DNA of 38,781 nt from Burkholderiales bacterium (lineage in GTDB: Bacteria > Vulcanimicrobiota > Xenobia > Xenobiales > Xenobiaceae): the NCBI GenBank assembly GCA_012799975.1, contig JAAZKF010000111.1, forward strand, positions 1 through 38,781, given 5' to 3'. The translations under genes and the position numbers were made by a program. A model generated the notes under the pieces. It was not told the origin of the DNA. It worked only from the letters and a program-made list of their open reading frames with translations, and did no database searches. Below, in pieces: positions 8,434 to 15,270 of the stretch (within the stretch, counting starts at the first letter, position 1; each line of letters opens with the position of its first letter).

Positions 8434-9776
8434 CGGGTGGCCTCCTGTTCCGGAATCACGTAGAGTTCCACCCGGCGGTCCGCCGGCAGGAAGCGGCGCA
8501 CCACTGAACGGAGGTCTTCGGGAGAGATGGCCCGATAGCGGGCCAGGTCCTCCTCGAAGTAGTCGGGGTTCCCCGTATACATGTAGTAGGCGTTCAACTG
8601 ATCTGCTTTGGAGGAGGCGCGCTCGATGGCCTGGAGATGGGCGGCTTCCAGACCATTCAGGGCCCGGTCTATCTCCTGGCGTTTCGGGGGTTCCTGGTGC
8701 AGGAGGGCGAGTTCCTCGTCGATGACCCGCTGGACCTCGTCCAGGGTATGCCCGGGCCGGGGGATGAACTGGATCACGAAGAGGGAGCCCAAACGTTGGC
8801 TGAGCTGGGAAGCCGAGACCTGCTGGGCGATCTGCAGTTCATGGACCAGTCGCCGGTATAGGCGCGAGTTCTTGCTCCCACACAGGACCGACGCCACCAG
8901 GTCCATCTCGGCGTCTCCGGGCGTCAGGATGGCCGGCGTATGCCAGACCAGGAGCCCCAAGGGAAGCTCGACCCGGTCGGTCAGGGTCTTTCGCCGCACT
9001 TCCTCGAGCCGGACGGGGGGGGCACTTACCGGTGCTACCGGAGCTCCGGATTGGACATCCGAAAACCACTTCTCCACCAGGGCCCGGGTCCGGACCGGGT
9101 CGATATCCCCCGCCACCACCAGACTGGCGTTGTTGGGTACATAGTAGGTGCGGAAGAAGTCGGTGACATCCTTGAAACCGGCGGCCGAGATATCCTCCAG
9201 CGATCCGATTACCGGCCAACTGTAGGGGTGGGACTCCGGATAGAGCAGCCCCGGCAACTCCAGCCAGACCTTGCCGTAGGGTCGGTTGAGGTAGCTCTGG
9301 CGCATCTCGTTCTTGACCACGTCCCGCTGGCCATCGACTATATCAGGCGAGACGGACTTCAACAGGTGGCCCATCCGGTCGGATTCCAGGAAGAGCGCGA
9401 GCTCCAGGGCGTTGGAGGGAAGCGAGATATAGTAGTTCGTCCGGTCCTGGGAGGTCGAGGCATTGTTGTTGCCCCCGACTCCCTCCAGAAGCGTATCGAA
9501 CTCGCCCTCCCGGACGTGCCCCGAGCCCTCGAACATCAGATGCTCGAAGAGATGGGCGAAGCCGGTCCTACCGGGCTTCTCGTTGGCCGACCCGACCAGG
9601 TACCACAGGTTGGTGTGAACCACCGGCACCGTGTGGTCCTCGTGCAGGATCACGTTCAGACCATTGGGCAAGGTGAATTGAATATAGTCGACCGAGAGCC
9701 TCTCCTGGGGTTCAGCCAGGACGGGCCCGACCAGTAGCCAGAGTACGGCCAGGACGGACAGGATCCTGCGAGTCAT
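8430..9776 (-). CDS. M16-family zinc peptidase, catalytic subunit
   Basis: 448 residues. It carries a signal peptide (MTRRILSVLAVLWLLVGPVLA) and the inverted zinc motif HLFEH (H75, E78, H79) in GFAHLFEHLMFEGS, with the distal ligand probably E157 in KNEMRQS. This is an insulinase/processing-peptidase-like enzyme that degrades or trims peptides outside the cytoplasm. The reading frame extends to 10148 without any support. I chose the ATG at 9774-9776 because GGAGG lies six bases upstream, whereas the nearby ATG at 9780-9782 would abut that ribosome site. The gene diverges from metF across about 200 bases and is followed, with a 4-base overlap, by the inactive M16 partner. Confidence 0.9.
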   Translation of the reverse strand: MTRRILSVLAVLWLLVGPVLAEPQERLSVDYIQFTLPNGLNVILHEDHTVPVVHTNLWYLVGSANEKPGRTGFAHLFEHLMFEGSGHVREGEFDTLLEGVGGNNNASTSQDRTNYYISLPSNALELALFLESDRMGHLLKSVSPDIVDGQRDVVKNEMRQSYLNRPYGKVWLELPGLLYPESHPYSWPVIGSLEDISAAGFKDVTDFFRTYYVPNNASLVVAGDIDPVRTRALVEKWFSDVQSGAPVAPVSAPPVRLEEVRRKTLTDRVELPLGLLVWHTPAILTPGDAEMDLVASVLCGSKNSRLYRRLVHELQIAQQVSASQLSQRLGSLFVIQFIPRPGHTLDEVQRVIDEELALLHQEPPKRQEIDRALNGLEAAHLQAIERASSKADQLNAYYMYTGNPDYFEEDLARYRAISPEDLRSVVRRFLPADRRVELYVIPEQEATR

Positions 9777-9984
9777 GCGCATCCTCCACAGACGAATCAG
9801 GCCTTGTTCGCCGCCTCCCGGGCGACTCCCCCACTCCGGGCTGCTTCGAAGAGCCGGGTTCCCGCCGCTCCGGCGACAACAAGGGAGTGTGGACTGGCAG
9901 CCCCTGCCCAGATGTGTTAACCTGCGGCGAGGGCCGCCGGTTCTACCCAGGGTTGGTCCACATCTTCCCGGGGAGGTCGCCGGC

Positions 9985-10902
9985 TTGAAACGCATTCTGG
10001 AGATTTCCGAACTCAGGGAGTTCTTCGGCTCCAATCCTCCCCAGGTTTCCTTCGAATTCTTCCCCCCCAAGACCGCCGAAGCCGAGGCCCGGCTCTGGAA
10101 GACCATCGTCCACCTCGAGCCACTGGCTCCGACCTTCGTCTCGGTCACCTATGGTGCGGGCGGCTCCACCCGGGAGCGGACCCACGGCACGGTTCGCCGA
10201 ATCCTGAACCAGACCGGGTTGACCCCGGCGGCACACCTGACTTGCGTGGGGGCTTCGCGCCAGGAGGTGGACCAGGTGGCCCGGGGCTACTGGGAGGCTG
10301 GAGTCCGCCACCTGGTAGCCCTCCGAGGGGATCCCCCGGCCGAGACGGGTGTGTATGTGCCACATCCCGAAGGTTACGCCCACACCAGCGACCTGGTCCG
10401 AGGGCTCAAGAACCTGGCAGACTTCGAGATATCGGTGGCCACCTTCCCCGAGGGGCACCCCGAGACCGTTTCGATCGACCTGGAGCTGGAGAATCTCAAG
10501 CGCAAGATCGACGCCGGAGCGACCCGGGCCATCACCCAGTATTTCTTCGACACCGACCTCTACTTCCGATTCCTCGACCGGGCCTCGGCGGCCGGCATCG
10601 ACATCCCGATCGTCCCGGGAATCCTGCCGGTCACCAGCGTAGCCAACCTGATCCGCTTCAGTCAGACCTGCGGTGCCACGGTACCCGAATGGCTCAACCG
10701 GCTCTTCGAGGGCCTGGACGACATCCCCCAAATCCGCAACCTGCTGGCCATGCAGGTGGCTGCCAGCCAGTGCCTGCTGCTGCGGCGCGCCGGGGTCGAG
10801 CACTTCCACTTCTTCACGATGAACCGAGCCGAGTTGACCTGGGCCCTGTGCCGGGTGCTGGGGCTGCAGACCTCCCCCATCCTCGACCAGGCCCTGGCTT
10901 GA
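9985..10902 (+). CDS. metF: 5,10-methylenetetrahydrofolate reductase
   Basis: 305 residues from a TTG at 9985, preceded by GGGAGG at 9971-9976 with 8-base spacing. The length is close to that of E. coli MetF (296). It has the flavin-barrel signature VSFEFFPPKTAEAE (about 21-34), FVSVTYGAGGS, the LTCVG strand and VALRGDPP, with the flavin-contacting Asp in GDPP. Near the C-terminus is the GVEHFHFFTMNR segment. The enzyme reduces methylene-THF to methyl-THF using FAD in the cytoplasm, supplying methyl groups for methionine synthesis or a Wood-Ljungdahl methyl branch. No partner gene for either pathway is adjacent. A longer frame back to 9775 has low coding quality and is rejected. It ends at a strong bidirectional terminator. 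Confidence 0.92.
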   Translation: MKRILEISELREFFGSNPPQVSFEFFPPKTAEAEARLWKTIVHLEPLAPTFVSVTYGAGGSTRERTHGTVRRILNQTGLTPAAHLTCVGASRQEVDQVARGYWEAGVRHLVALRGDPPAETGVYVPHPEGYAHTSDLVRGLKNLADFEISVATFPEGHPETVSIDLELENLKRKIDAGATRAITQYFFDTDLYFRFLDRASAAGIDIPIVPGILPVTSVANLIRFSQTCGATVPEWLNRLFEGLDDIPQIRNLLAMQVAASQCLLLRRAGVEHFHFFTMNRAELTWALCRVLGLQTSPILDQALA

Positions 10903-10919
10903 GGCTCCGCCCGGGACAC

Positions 10920-10960
10920 AATAAGGACGGCCCCGATACTTGACCGGGGCCGTCCTTATT
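10920..10960. terminator. Bidirectional intrinsic terminator between metF and ferredoxin
   Basis: A perfect 16-bp inverted repeat (AATAAGGACGGCCCCG and its complement) with a 9-base loop. It lies between two convergent genes, with A-rich and T-rich outer ends (CAATAAGG and CCTTATTGG) on both strands. Confidence 0.9.
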
Positions 10961-11000
10961 GGGGTATCGAGGCCGGTTTGAAGGCTCCGGCCCGAAGAGC

Positions 11001-11240
11001 CTACTTGTAGAAGGCCGCGTTCTTGGCCGCGAAGTGCTTCATTTCCTCGGGGAGGTCCTCCTCGGGGAAGATGGCTTCCACGGGGCAAACAGAGGTGCAG
11101 GCTCCGCAGTCGATGCACTCGTCGGGGTTGATGAAATACTGATCGGACTCCTCGGTGCCATGAATGGCTTCCACGGGGCAGACCTCGGTGCAGGCCGTGT
11201 CCTTGACTCCGATGCAGGGCTCAGCGATGACGTGGGGCAT
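11001..11240 (-). CDS. 7Fe ferredoxin ([3Fe-4S][4Fe-4S])
   Basis: 79 residues. The N-terminal cluster motif is C9-x7-C17-x3-C21-P and the second is C42-x2-C45-x2-C48-x3-C52-P. Comparison with known 7Fe ferredoxins suggests that C9, C17 and C52 bind a [3Fe-4S] cluster and C21, C42, C45 and C48 a [4Fe-4S] cluster. It is a small cytoplasmic electron carrier. The open frame runs to 11321, but the ATG at 11240 has an excellent ribosome site (GAGGAGG, five bases away) and gives the usual ferredoxin start MPHVIAEPC. The gene is single and converges on metF. It could serve the NfnAB-like complex encoded at 13650-16293, which is an inference from co-occurrence in the window. Confidence 0.93.
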   Translation of the reverse strand: MPHVIAEPCIGVKDTACTEVCPVEAIHGTEESDQYFINPDECIDCGACTSVCPVEAIFPEEDLPEEMKHFAAKNAAFYK

Positions 11241-11378
11241 GGGATCCTCCTCTATGGGCGGAACAAATTGAATTTTTCCAGGATTTCGCCCTTCTACCAA
11301 AGCAGGCGACTCCAGGTCCAATATGCGCAGGATGCCATATCCCAGAATTTCTTGCAGTGACCCCTGTCCGGATCAACC

Positions 11379-12266
11379 TCACAGGTTGGCCAGGGCCTCG
11401 GGATCCAGCAGGACCAGTTGACGGCCCTGCCCCTGGATCAAGCCCTCGCGGCGGAAACGCATCAAAGCACGGCTCAAGCTTTCGCGAGCCCCACCCAGAA
11501 GGGAGGCCAGCTCGGCGGTGGACATGGTCAGCTCGACCCGGATCGCTCCGGATTCCAGCTCCGTGCCCGAACGAGCCAATTCCACCAGGTGCCGAGCCAG
11601 GCGCTGTTCCAGGCTGAGCAAGGCCATCTCCTCGATCCGAGCCTCCAGGGCCTCCACGCGCTGACTGAAGGAGGATAGCAGGTTCCAGGAGAGTTCGGGG
11701 GAGCGGGCCAGAAGCTCGCGCAGACGGCCCTGGGGGAGCACCAGCAAGGTGCTGCCTTCCAGACAGGTGGCATTCGAAGAATACTGGCCGTCGGGTCTGA
11801 AAAGCGAGGTCTCGCCCAGGGTCTGGCACGGCGTGACCACGGCCAGGGTCTGTTCGCGCCCACCCTCGCTGACCCGATAGACGCGAACCCTTCCCTTCAC
11901 CAGGACCGGGAGACCCAGGCAGCGGTCCCCCGGCGAGAAGAGGCTCTGGCCCGGCAGGAATCCCTTGAAGCGAGCGCTGGCCGCCAACTCGATCAGAACC
12001 TGCTCGGGAAGGTTCCTAAAGAGCGGGACCTGACGAAGCCATCCGCGGACCCGGGACCAGCGCTGGGAATCGACCATGGTGGGCGCCTGAGTAGTCGGAT
12101 CCCCCAACTCCCGTCGAATCCGCTCCAGATCGACCTCGCTGAACGAGCGCCAGCCACGTCGATCCCGCGCGACCCCACTGATGCGACCTTCGCGGAACCA
12201 GCGCAACAAAGTGTTCCGGCTGACGCCCAACCGACCCGCTGCCTCACTGCAGGAGTAGACTCGCAT
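11379..12266 (-). CDS. Crp/Fnr-type regulator with N-terminal MerR/excisionase-like helix-turn-helix
   Basis: About 295 residues. Residues 3-52 (YSCSEAAGRLGVSRNTLLRW, then FREGRIS) form a MerR/excisionase-type DNA-binding domain with the usual W-x-x-x-G turn. Residues about 70-190 are a cyclic-nucleotide-binding-like barrel (PLFRNLPEQVL at the start, then PGDRCLGLPVLVKGRVRVYR). Residues about 215-290 are a Crp-type winged helix (LTMSTAELASLLGGARESLS). A Crp-like protein usually has one DNA-binding domain, so two in one chain is unusual. The barrel lacks cysteines resembling an Fnr iron-sulphur site. The ATG at 12266 is preferred over 12293 because a good promoter lies immediately upstream and covers the longer start. 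It is separated from the ferredoxin gene by 138 bases. Confidence 0.82.
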   Translation of the reverse strand: MRVYSCSEAAGRLGVSRNTLLRWFREGRISGVARDRRGWRSFSEVDLERIRRELGDPTTQAPTMVDSQRWSRVRGWLRQVPLFRNLPEQVLIELAASARFKGFLPGQSLFSPGDRCLGLPVLVKGRVRVYRVSEGGREQTLAVVTPCQTLGETSLFRPDGQYSSNATCLEGSTLLVLPQGRLRELLARSPELSWNLLSSFSQRVEALEARIEEMALLSLEQRLARHLVELARSGTELESGAIRVELTMSTAELASLLGGARESLSRALMRFRREGLIQGQGRQLVLLDPEALANL

Positions 12267-12272
12267 GCCGCA

Positions 12273-12301
12273 AGTATATCCAGATATATCCAAGCGAGCA
12301 A
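12273..12301 (-). promoter_or_regulatory. Putative sigma70-type promoter with tandem GGATATA, perhaps leaderless
   Basis: On the minus strand TTGCTC (12296-12301) and TATACT (12273-12278) are exactly 17 bases apart. The -10 box ends six bases before the ATG at 12266, so transcription would begin at or next to the start codon and the mRNA would be leaderless. The spacer and -10 region contain GGATATA twice with a 10-base period, which could be an operator, for example for autoregulation. Confidence 0.45.
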
Positions 12302-12315
12302 GAGGTAGATCTCAT

Positions 12316-12530
12316 CCTGAATCCGCTGCCTGGCGTGAGAAGCGAGGCCATCGAGGCGGGTCTGGATGCCAGGAAGGCGTGCATCGAGGATGCGGAGCGT
12401 AGTTGGAAACCACGTGAGCACCGCAGAGGTGCGCCTGACGACGCAGGCGGGTGCCTCCCACCCACACCCTGGTGTGGGTGGGGTCTCAACGCCTCGACGG
12501 CCGAAGGCCACGACAGGCGGCGGATTCAGG
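12316..12530 (-). repeat. Interspersed MITE-like repeat, copy C (complete, 215 bp)
   Basis: A full copy in the opposite orientation to copies A and B, flanked by a perfect direct repeat CTCAT (12311-12315 and 12531-12535), which is the clearest target-site duplication in the window. Its termini are CCTGAATCCGCTGCC and GGCGGCGGATTCAGG. It is 37 bases longer than copy B because of an added GC-rich palindrome at about 12457-12482 (CCCACCCACACC with its complement). It occupies most of the 306-base gap between the regulator start (12266) and the end of the NlpC/P60 gene (12573), and sits upstream of the regulator's putative promoter. Confidence 0.93.
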
Positions 12531-12572
12531 CTCATGCGCTCCCCGCGCAGTCAGGAACCTACCCCATGATGA

Positions 12573-13484
12573 CTAGAAGAAGCGCCGGGCGCCCAGGTAG
12601 CGGGCCGAAAAGTATTCCTCTTCCAGGCTGCTGATCCGGACGAAGCCCACCGAGGAGGCGTGGATGAAGGCTCCCCGCCCCAGATAGACGCCGACATGCG
12701 AAGCTCCCGGAGCATAGGTCTCGAAAAAGACCAGATCGCCGGGTTGTTCCTGCCCGCGGGGAACCGAACGCCCCGCCATGAACTGCACGTCCGCAGTTCT
12801 GGGAAGCTGCACTCCGTGAAGGCCATACAGGTATTGGACGTAGCCCGAGCAATCGAAGCCCGACGGATCCTCCCCGCCCCAGACGTAGGGGACCCCCAGG
12901 TAGCGCCGTGCCGAGGTCAGAAGTGCGCGGATCGGACGCCCGCGACGAGAGGCCAGGCTGCTCCGTCCGGGGGTTGACCCTTTTCCCCCGGACACCTCGG
13001 GTTCCTCGGGCTCCTCGATTACCGGGGGCACATAGGCGGGGATCTCGATCATGCGGCCGTCGCTGCCGACCATGCGGTTGCGGAAGGGCGGAGTGCCGTG
13101 AACGGAGAGGACCCCTTGGGAACTGCGGACCCTGCCCTCGCCTGCAGAGGAGGCGGAGCGCAGCGGAGCCCGAGAGGTCGAAGACTTCGAGGCGTCCTCC
13201 TGGCCCGCGCCGCGCCCGGCGGTGGGTGTCTGGAGCGCGCCCTGCAAGCCTCGCCCGGGCGTCGGCAGGACCAGGATCATGCCTGGAACAAGCCCCTTGC
13301 CCTCCAGGATCTGCTTGGAGTTGCACTCCAAAACCGTGAAGGGGTCCAGCCCATGGGCTGCAGCGACCGACTCGACGGTGTCACCGGAGCGCACCTGATA
13401 GTAATTGTAGTCCGAGTGCGCCAGGGCTGGGTGCGCCAGAGCGCAACACAGCAGGAAGGCGCAGAACAAGGCGATTCTGGGCAT
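12573..13484 (-). CDS. Secreted LysM-NlpC/P60 peptidoglycan hydrolase
   Basis: 303 residues. A signal peptide (MPRIALFCAFLLCCALAHPA) is followed by a LysM peptidoglycan-binding domain (about 28-72: YQVRSGDTVESVAAAHGL, then GLVPGMILVLP). A variable linker of about 110 residues comes next, then an NlpC/P60 endopeptidase domain. The catalytic triad can be placed as C212 (FDCSGYV), H263 (ASHVGVYLG) and H275 (FIHASS). It probably cleaves D-gamma-glutamyl-diamino-acid bonds in cell-wall peptides during growth or division. The frame stays open upstream through repeat D to 13571, but that start would bury the signal peptide, so 13484 is correct. The gene is bracketed by repeat C downstream and repeat D upstream. 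Confidence 0.9.
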   Translation of the reverse strand: MPRIALFCAFLLCCALAHPALAHSDYNYYQVRSGDTVESVAAAHGLDPFTVLECNSKQILEGKGLVPGMILVLPTPGRGLQGALQTPTAGRGAGQEDASKSSTSRAPLRSASSAGEGRVRSSQGVLSVHGTPPFRNRMVGSDGRMIEIPAYVPPVIEEPEEPEVSGGKGSTPGRSSLASRRGRPIRALLTSARRYLGVPYVWGGEDPSGFDCSGYVQYLYGLHGVQLPRTADVQFMAGRSVPRGQEQPGDLVFFETYAPGASHVGVYLGRGAFIHASSVGFVRISSLEEEYFSARYLGARRFF

Positions 13485-13506
13485 GCCAACAAGACCTTCC
13501 GCGGGG

Positions 13507-13590
13507 CCTGAATCCGCCGCCTGGCGTGGCATTCGGCTGTCGATCCGGGCCTGGATGGCCTCGGTTCTCACGCCAGGCGGCGGATTCAGG
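13507..13590 (+). repeat. Interspersed repeat, copy D (short 84-bp form)
   Basis: It keeps both termini of the repeat and forms perfect 22-bp inverted repeats (starting CCTGAATCCGCCGCCTGG), but lacks about 95 bases of the middle. The flanks are an exact 5-bp direct repeat CGGGG (13502-13506 and 13591-13595). Its orientation is that of copies A and B. It lies 22 bases upstream of the NlpC/P60 start and 59 bases downstream of the nfnB stop. Confidence 0.92.
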
Positions 13591-13649
13591 CGGGGTCGAA
13601 GGGCATTCGCCGGGCCGCAGGGGAATCCCCCCTCCCGATTTCAGCCTCC

Positions 13650-15248
13650 TCAGCGCCGCCCCAGCAGGCGGCGACGACGCAGGCGCCCCGGGCCCCAATG
13701 AGCAGTTGGAGCAGCGTGCGCCCGGGGCGCGTCGGCCGCCTCCTCGATCGCCTCACGGGCCAGCATCTCGTTGATCGAGCGCGCTGCTCGGCGCCCCTCG
13801 CCCATCGCCAGGATCACCGTCGCCGCTCCCAAGACGATATCACCTCCGGCGAAGACCCGCTCCAGGCTGGTGGACCCGGTCTCGGGATCGACCACGATAT
13901 TCCCTCGGGAGTTGACCTCCAGCCCCGGGGTCGTCGAGGTCAGGAGCGGATTGGAGTTGTTGCCGATGGCCACCAGGACGGCGTCGGCCGGAAGCTCGTA
14001 GGTGTCTCCTTCGATGGGGAGGGGGCGCCGACGCCCTGAAGAGTCGGGCTCACCCAGGGCATAGCGCTGAACGGTGACCGCTCGGACCCGGCCCGACCCA
14101 TCCCCCAGGACTTCCAGGGCATTCTCCAGGAAGCGGATTTCGATCCCTTCCTCCAGGGCGTGTTCGACCTCCTCGGCCCGCGCCGGCATCTCGGCCCGAC
14201 TGCGGCGATACAGGACGATTACTTCCTCGGCACCCAGGCGACGCGCCATGCGGCATGCATCCATGGCCACGTTGCCGCCGCCCAGGACCACGGTCCGCCG
14301 ACTGACGAACATCGGCGTGTCGCTACGCCCCGGATGGATTCCTCCCATCATGTTGGCCCGGGTCAGATACTCGTTGGCCGAGAAGACGCCCACCAGATCC
14401 TCGCCCGGCATCCCCGTGAAGACCGGAAGCCCGGCCCCGCTGCCGATGAAGATGGCATCAAAGCCATCCTTGTCCATCAGGTCCAGGAGCTTGCGGGTGC
14501 GCCCGACCACGAAGTTGGTCCGGAACTCGACGCCCATCCGACGCAGAAGGTCGATCTCGGCGTCCACGACCTCCTTGGGCAGGCGGAACTCCGGGATCCC
14601 ATAGCGCAGGACGCCGCCGAGCTTGTGGAAGGCCTCGAAGACGGTGACCTGGTGGCCCTCCCGACGACAATCCGCGGCCACCACCAGGCCGGCGGGCCCG
14701 GAGCCGATCACTGCGACCTTGCGTCCCGAGGGAGATTTTACCCGAGGCACGGGGGCCTGAGCCTGGTTTCGTTGCCAGTCGGCCAGGAAGCGCTCCACCT
14801 TGCCGATGGCCACCGCCCGACCCACATCCTTGAGGCTCTTGCCTACGGCGCATTCCTGCTGGCACTGCCGCTCCTGGGGGCAGACCCGGCCGCAGATCGC
14901 CGGCAGGAGACTGGTGCGCTTGATCACCTCGAGGGCCTCCGAGAAGTCACCCTCGGCCGTCAGCCGCAGGAACTCGGGGATGTCGATGGCCACCGGGCAC
15001 CCCTTGACGCAGGCCGGCTTCTTGCACTGGATGCAGCGCATGCTCTCCAAGACGGCCTGGGCAGGGGTCAGGGGCTTCTCCACCTCCTCCTGCAAGCGTG
15101 AGCGCTCGCCGGGGTCCAACACGGGAGGAGTCTGCACGGGAATCGCCAGGCGATCCTTCATCTTCAGGATTCCCTGGCTGCGCAGTTCCTCCAGCAGGCG
15201 GCGCGCGTCGGCTTCCAACTTGTTGGGGTCCTCGACGTAACGGGGCAT
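13650..15248 (-). CDS. nfnB: NfnB/GltD-like NADPH-binding flavoprotein, large subunit of bifurcating transhydrogenase
   Basis: 532 residues. The N-terminal domain carries two cysteine motifs for [4Fe-4S] clusters (CIQCKKPACVKGCP at about 72-85 and CGRVCPQERQCQQEC at about 119-133). An FAD-binding GxGxxG (VIGSGPAGLVVA, about 175-186), an NADPH-binding Rossmann motif (VLGGGNVAMDACRMARRLG, about 321-339) and a terminal FAD segment (RVFAGGDIVLGAATVILAMG) follow. The fold is shared with glutamate-synthase small subunits. Because the gene directly follows an NfnA-type gene, I assign it to the NADH-dependent ferredoxin:NADP+ oxidoreductase complex. That complex couples ferredoxin and NADH oxidation to NADPH formation in the cytoplasm. 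The start has GGAGGAAACCTG upstream. A glutamate synthase role is the alternative. Confidence 0.85.
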   Translation of the reverse strand: MPRYVEDPNKLEADARRLLEELRSQGILKMKDRLAIPVQTPPVLDPGERSRLQEEVEKPLTPAQAVLESMRCIQCKKPACVKGCPVAIDIPEFLRLTAEGDFSEALEVIKRTSLLPAICGRVCPQERQCQQECAVGKSLKDVGRAVAIGKVERFLADWQRNQAQAPVPRVKSPSGRKVAVIGSGPAGLVVAADCRREGHQVTVFEAFHKLGGVLRYGIPEFRLPKEVVDAEIDLLRRMGVEFRTNFVVGRTRKLLDLMDKDGFDAIFIGSGAGLPVFTGMPGEDLVGVFSANEYLTRANMMGGIHPGRSDTPMFVSRRTVVLGGGNVAMDACRMARRLGAEEVIVLYRRSRAEMPARAEEVEHALEEGIEIRFLENALEVLGDGSGRVRAVTVQRYALGEPDSSGRRRPLPIEGDTYELPADAVLVAIGNNSNPLLTSTTPGLEVNSRGNIVVDPETGSTSLERVFAGGDIVLGAATVILAMGEGRRAARSINEMLAREAIEEAADAPRAHAAPTAHWGPGRLRRRRLLGRR

Positions 15249-15270
15249 CAGGTTTCCTCCGAGCGGCTTC

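Noticed and set aside
6376-8463. A very long plus-strand open frame (695 codons) over the glycosyltransferase and M16 genes
   Set aside because: It is antisense to the M16 gene and out of frame with the glycosyltransferase, and its Pro/Arg/Gly-rich product shows no motif. Such frames are common in GC-rich DNA.
9783-9984. A promoter for metF around TGTTAACCT (9917-9925)
   Set aside because: A TAACCT box is present, but I found no -35 element at an acceptable distance.
11241-11378. An FNR or CRP box between the ferredoxin and regulator genes
   Set aside because: Short AT-rich stretches such as TTGAATTTTT occur, but no TTGAT-N4-ATCAA or TGTGA-N6-TCACA palindrome is present.
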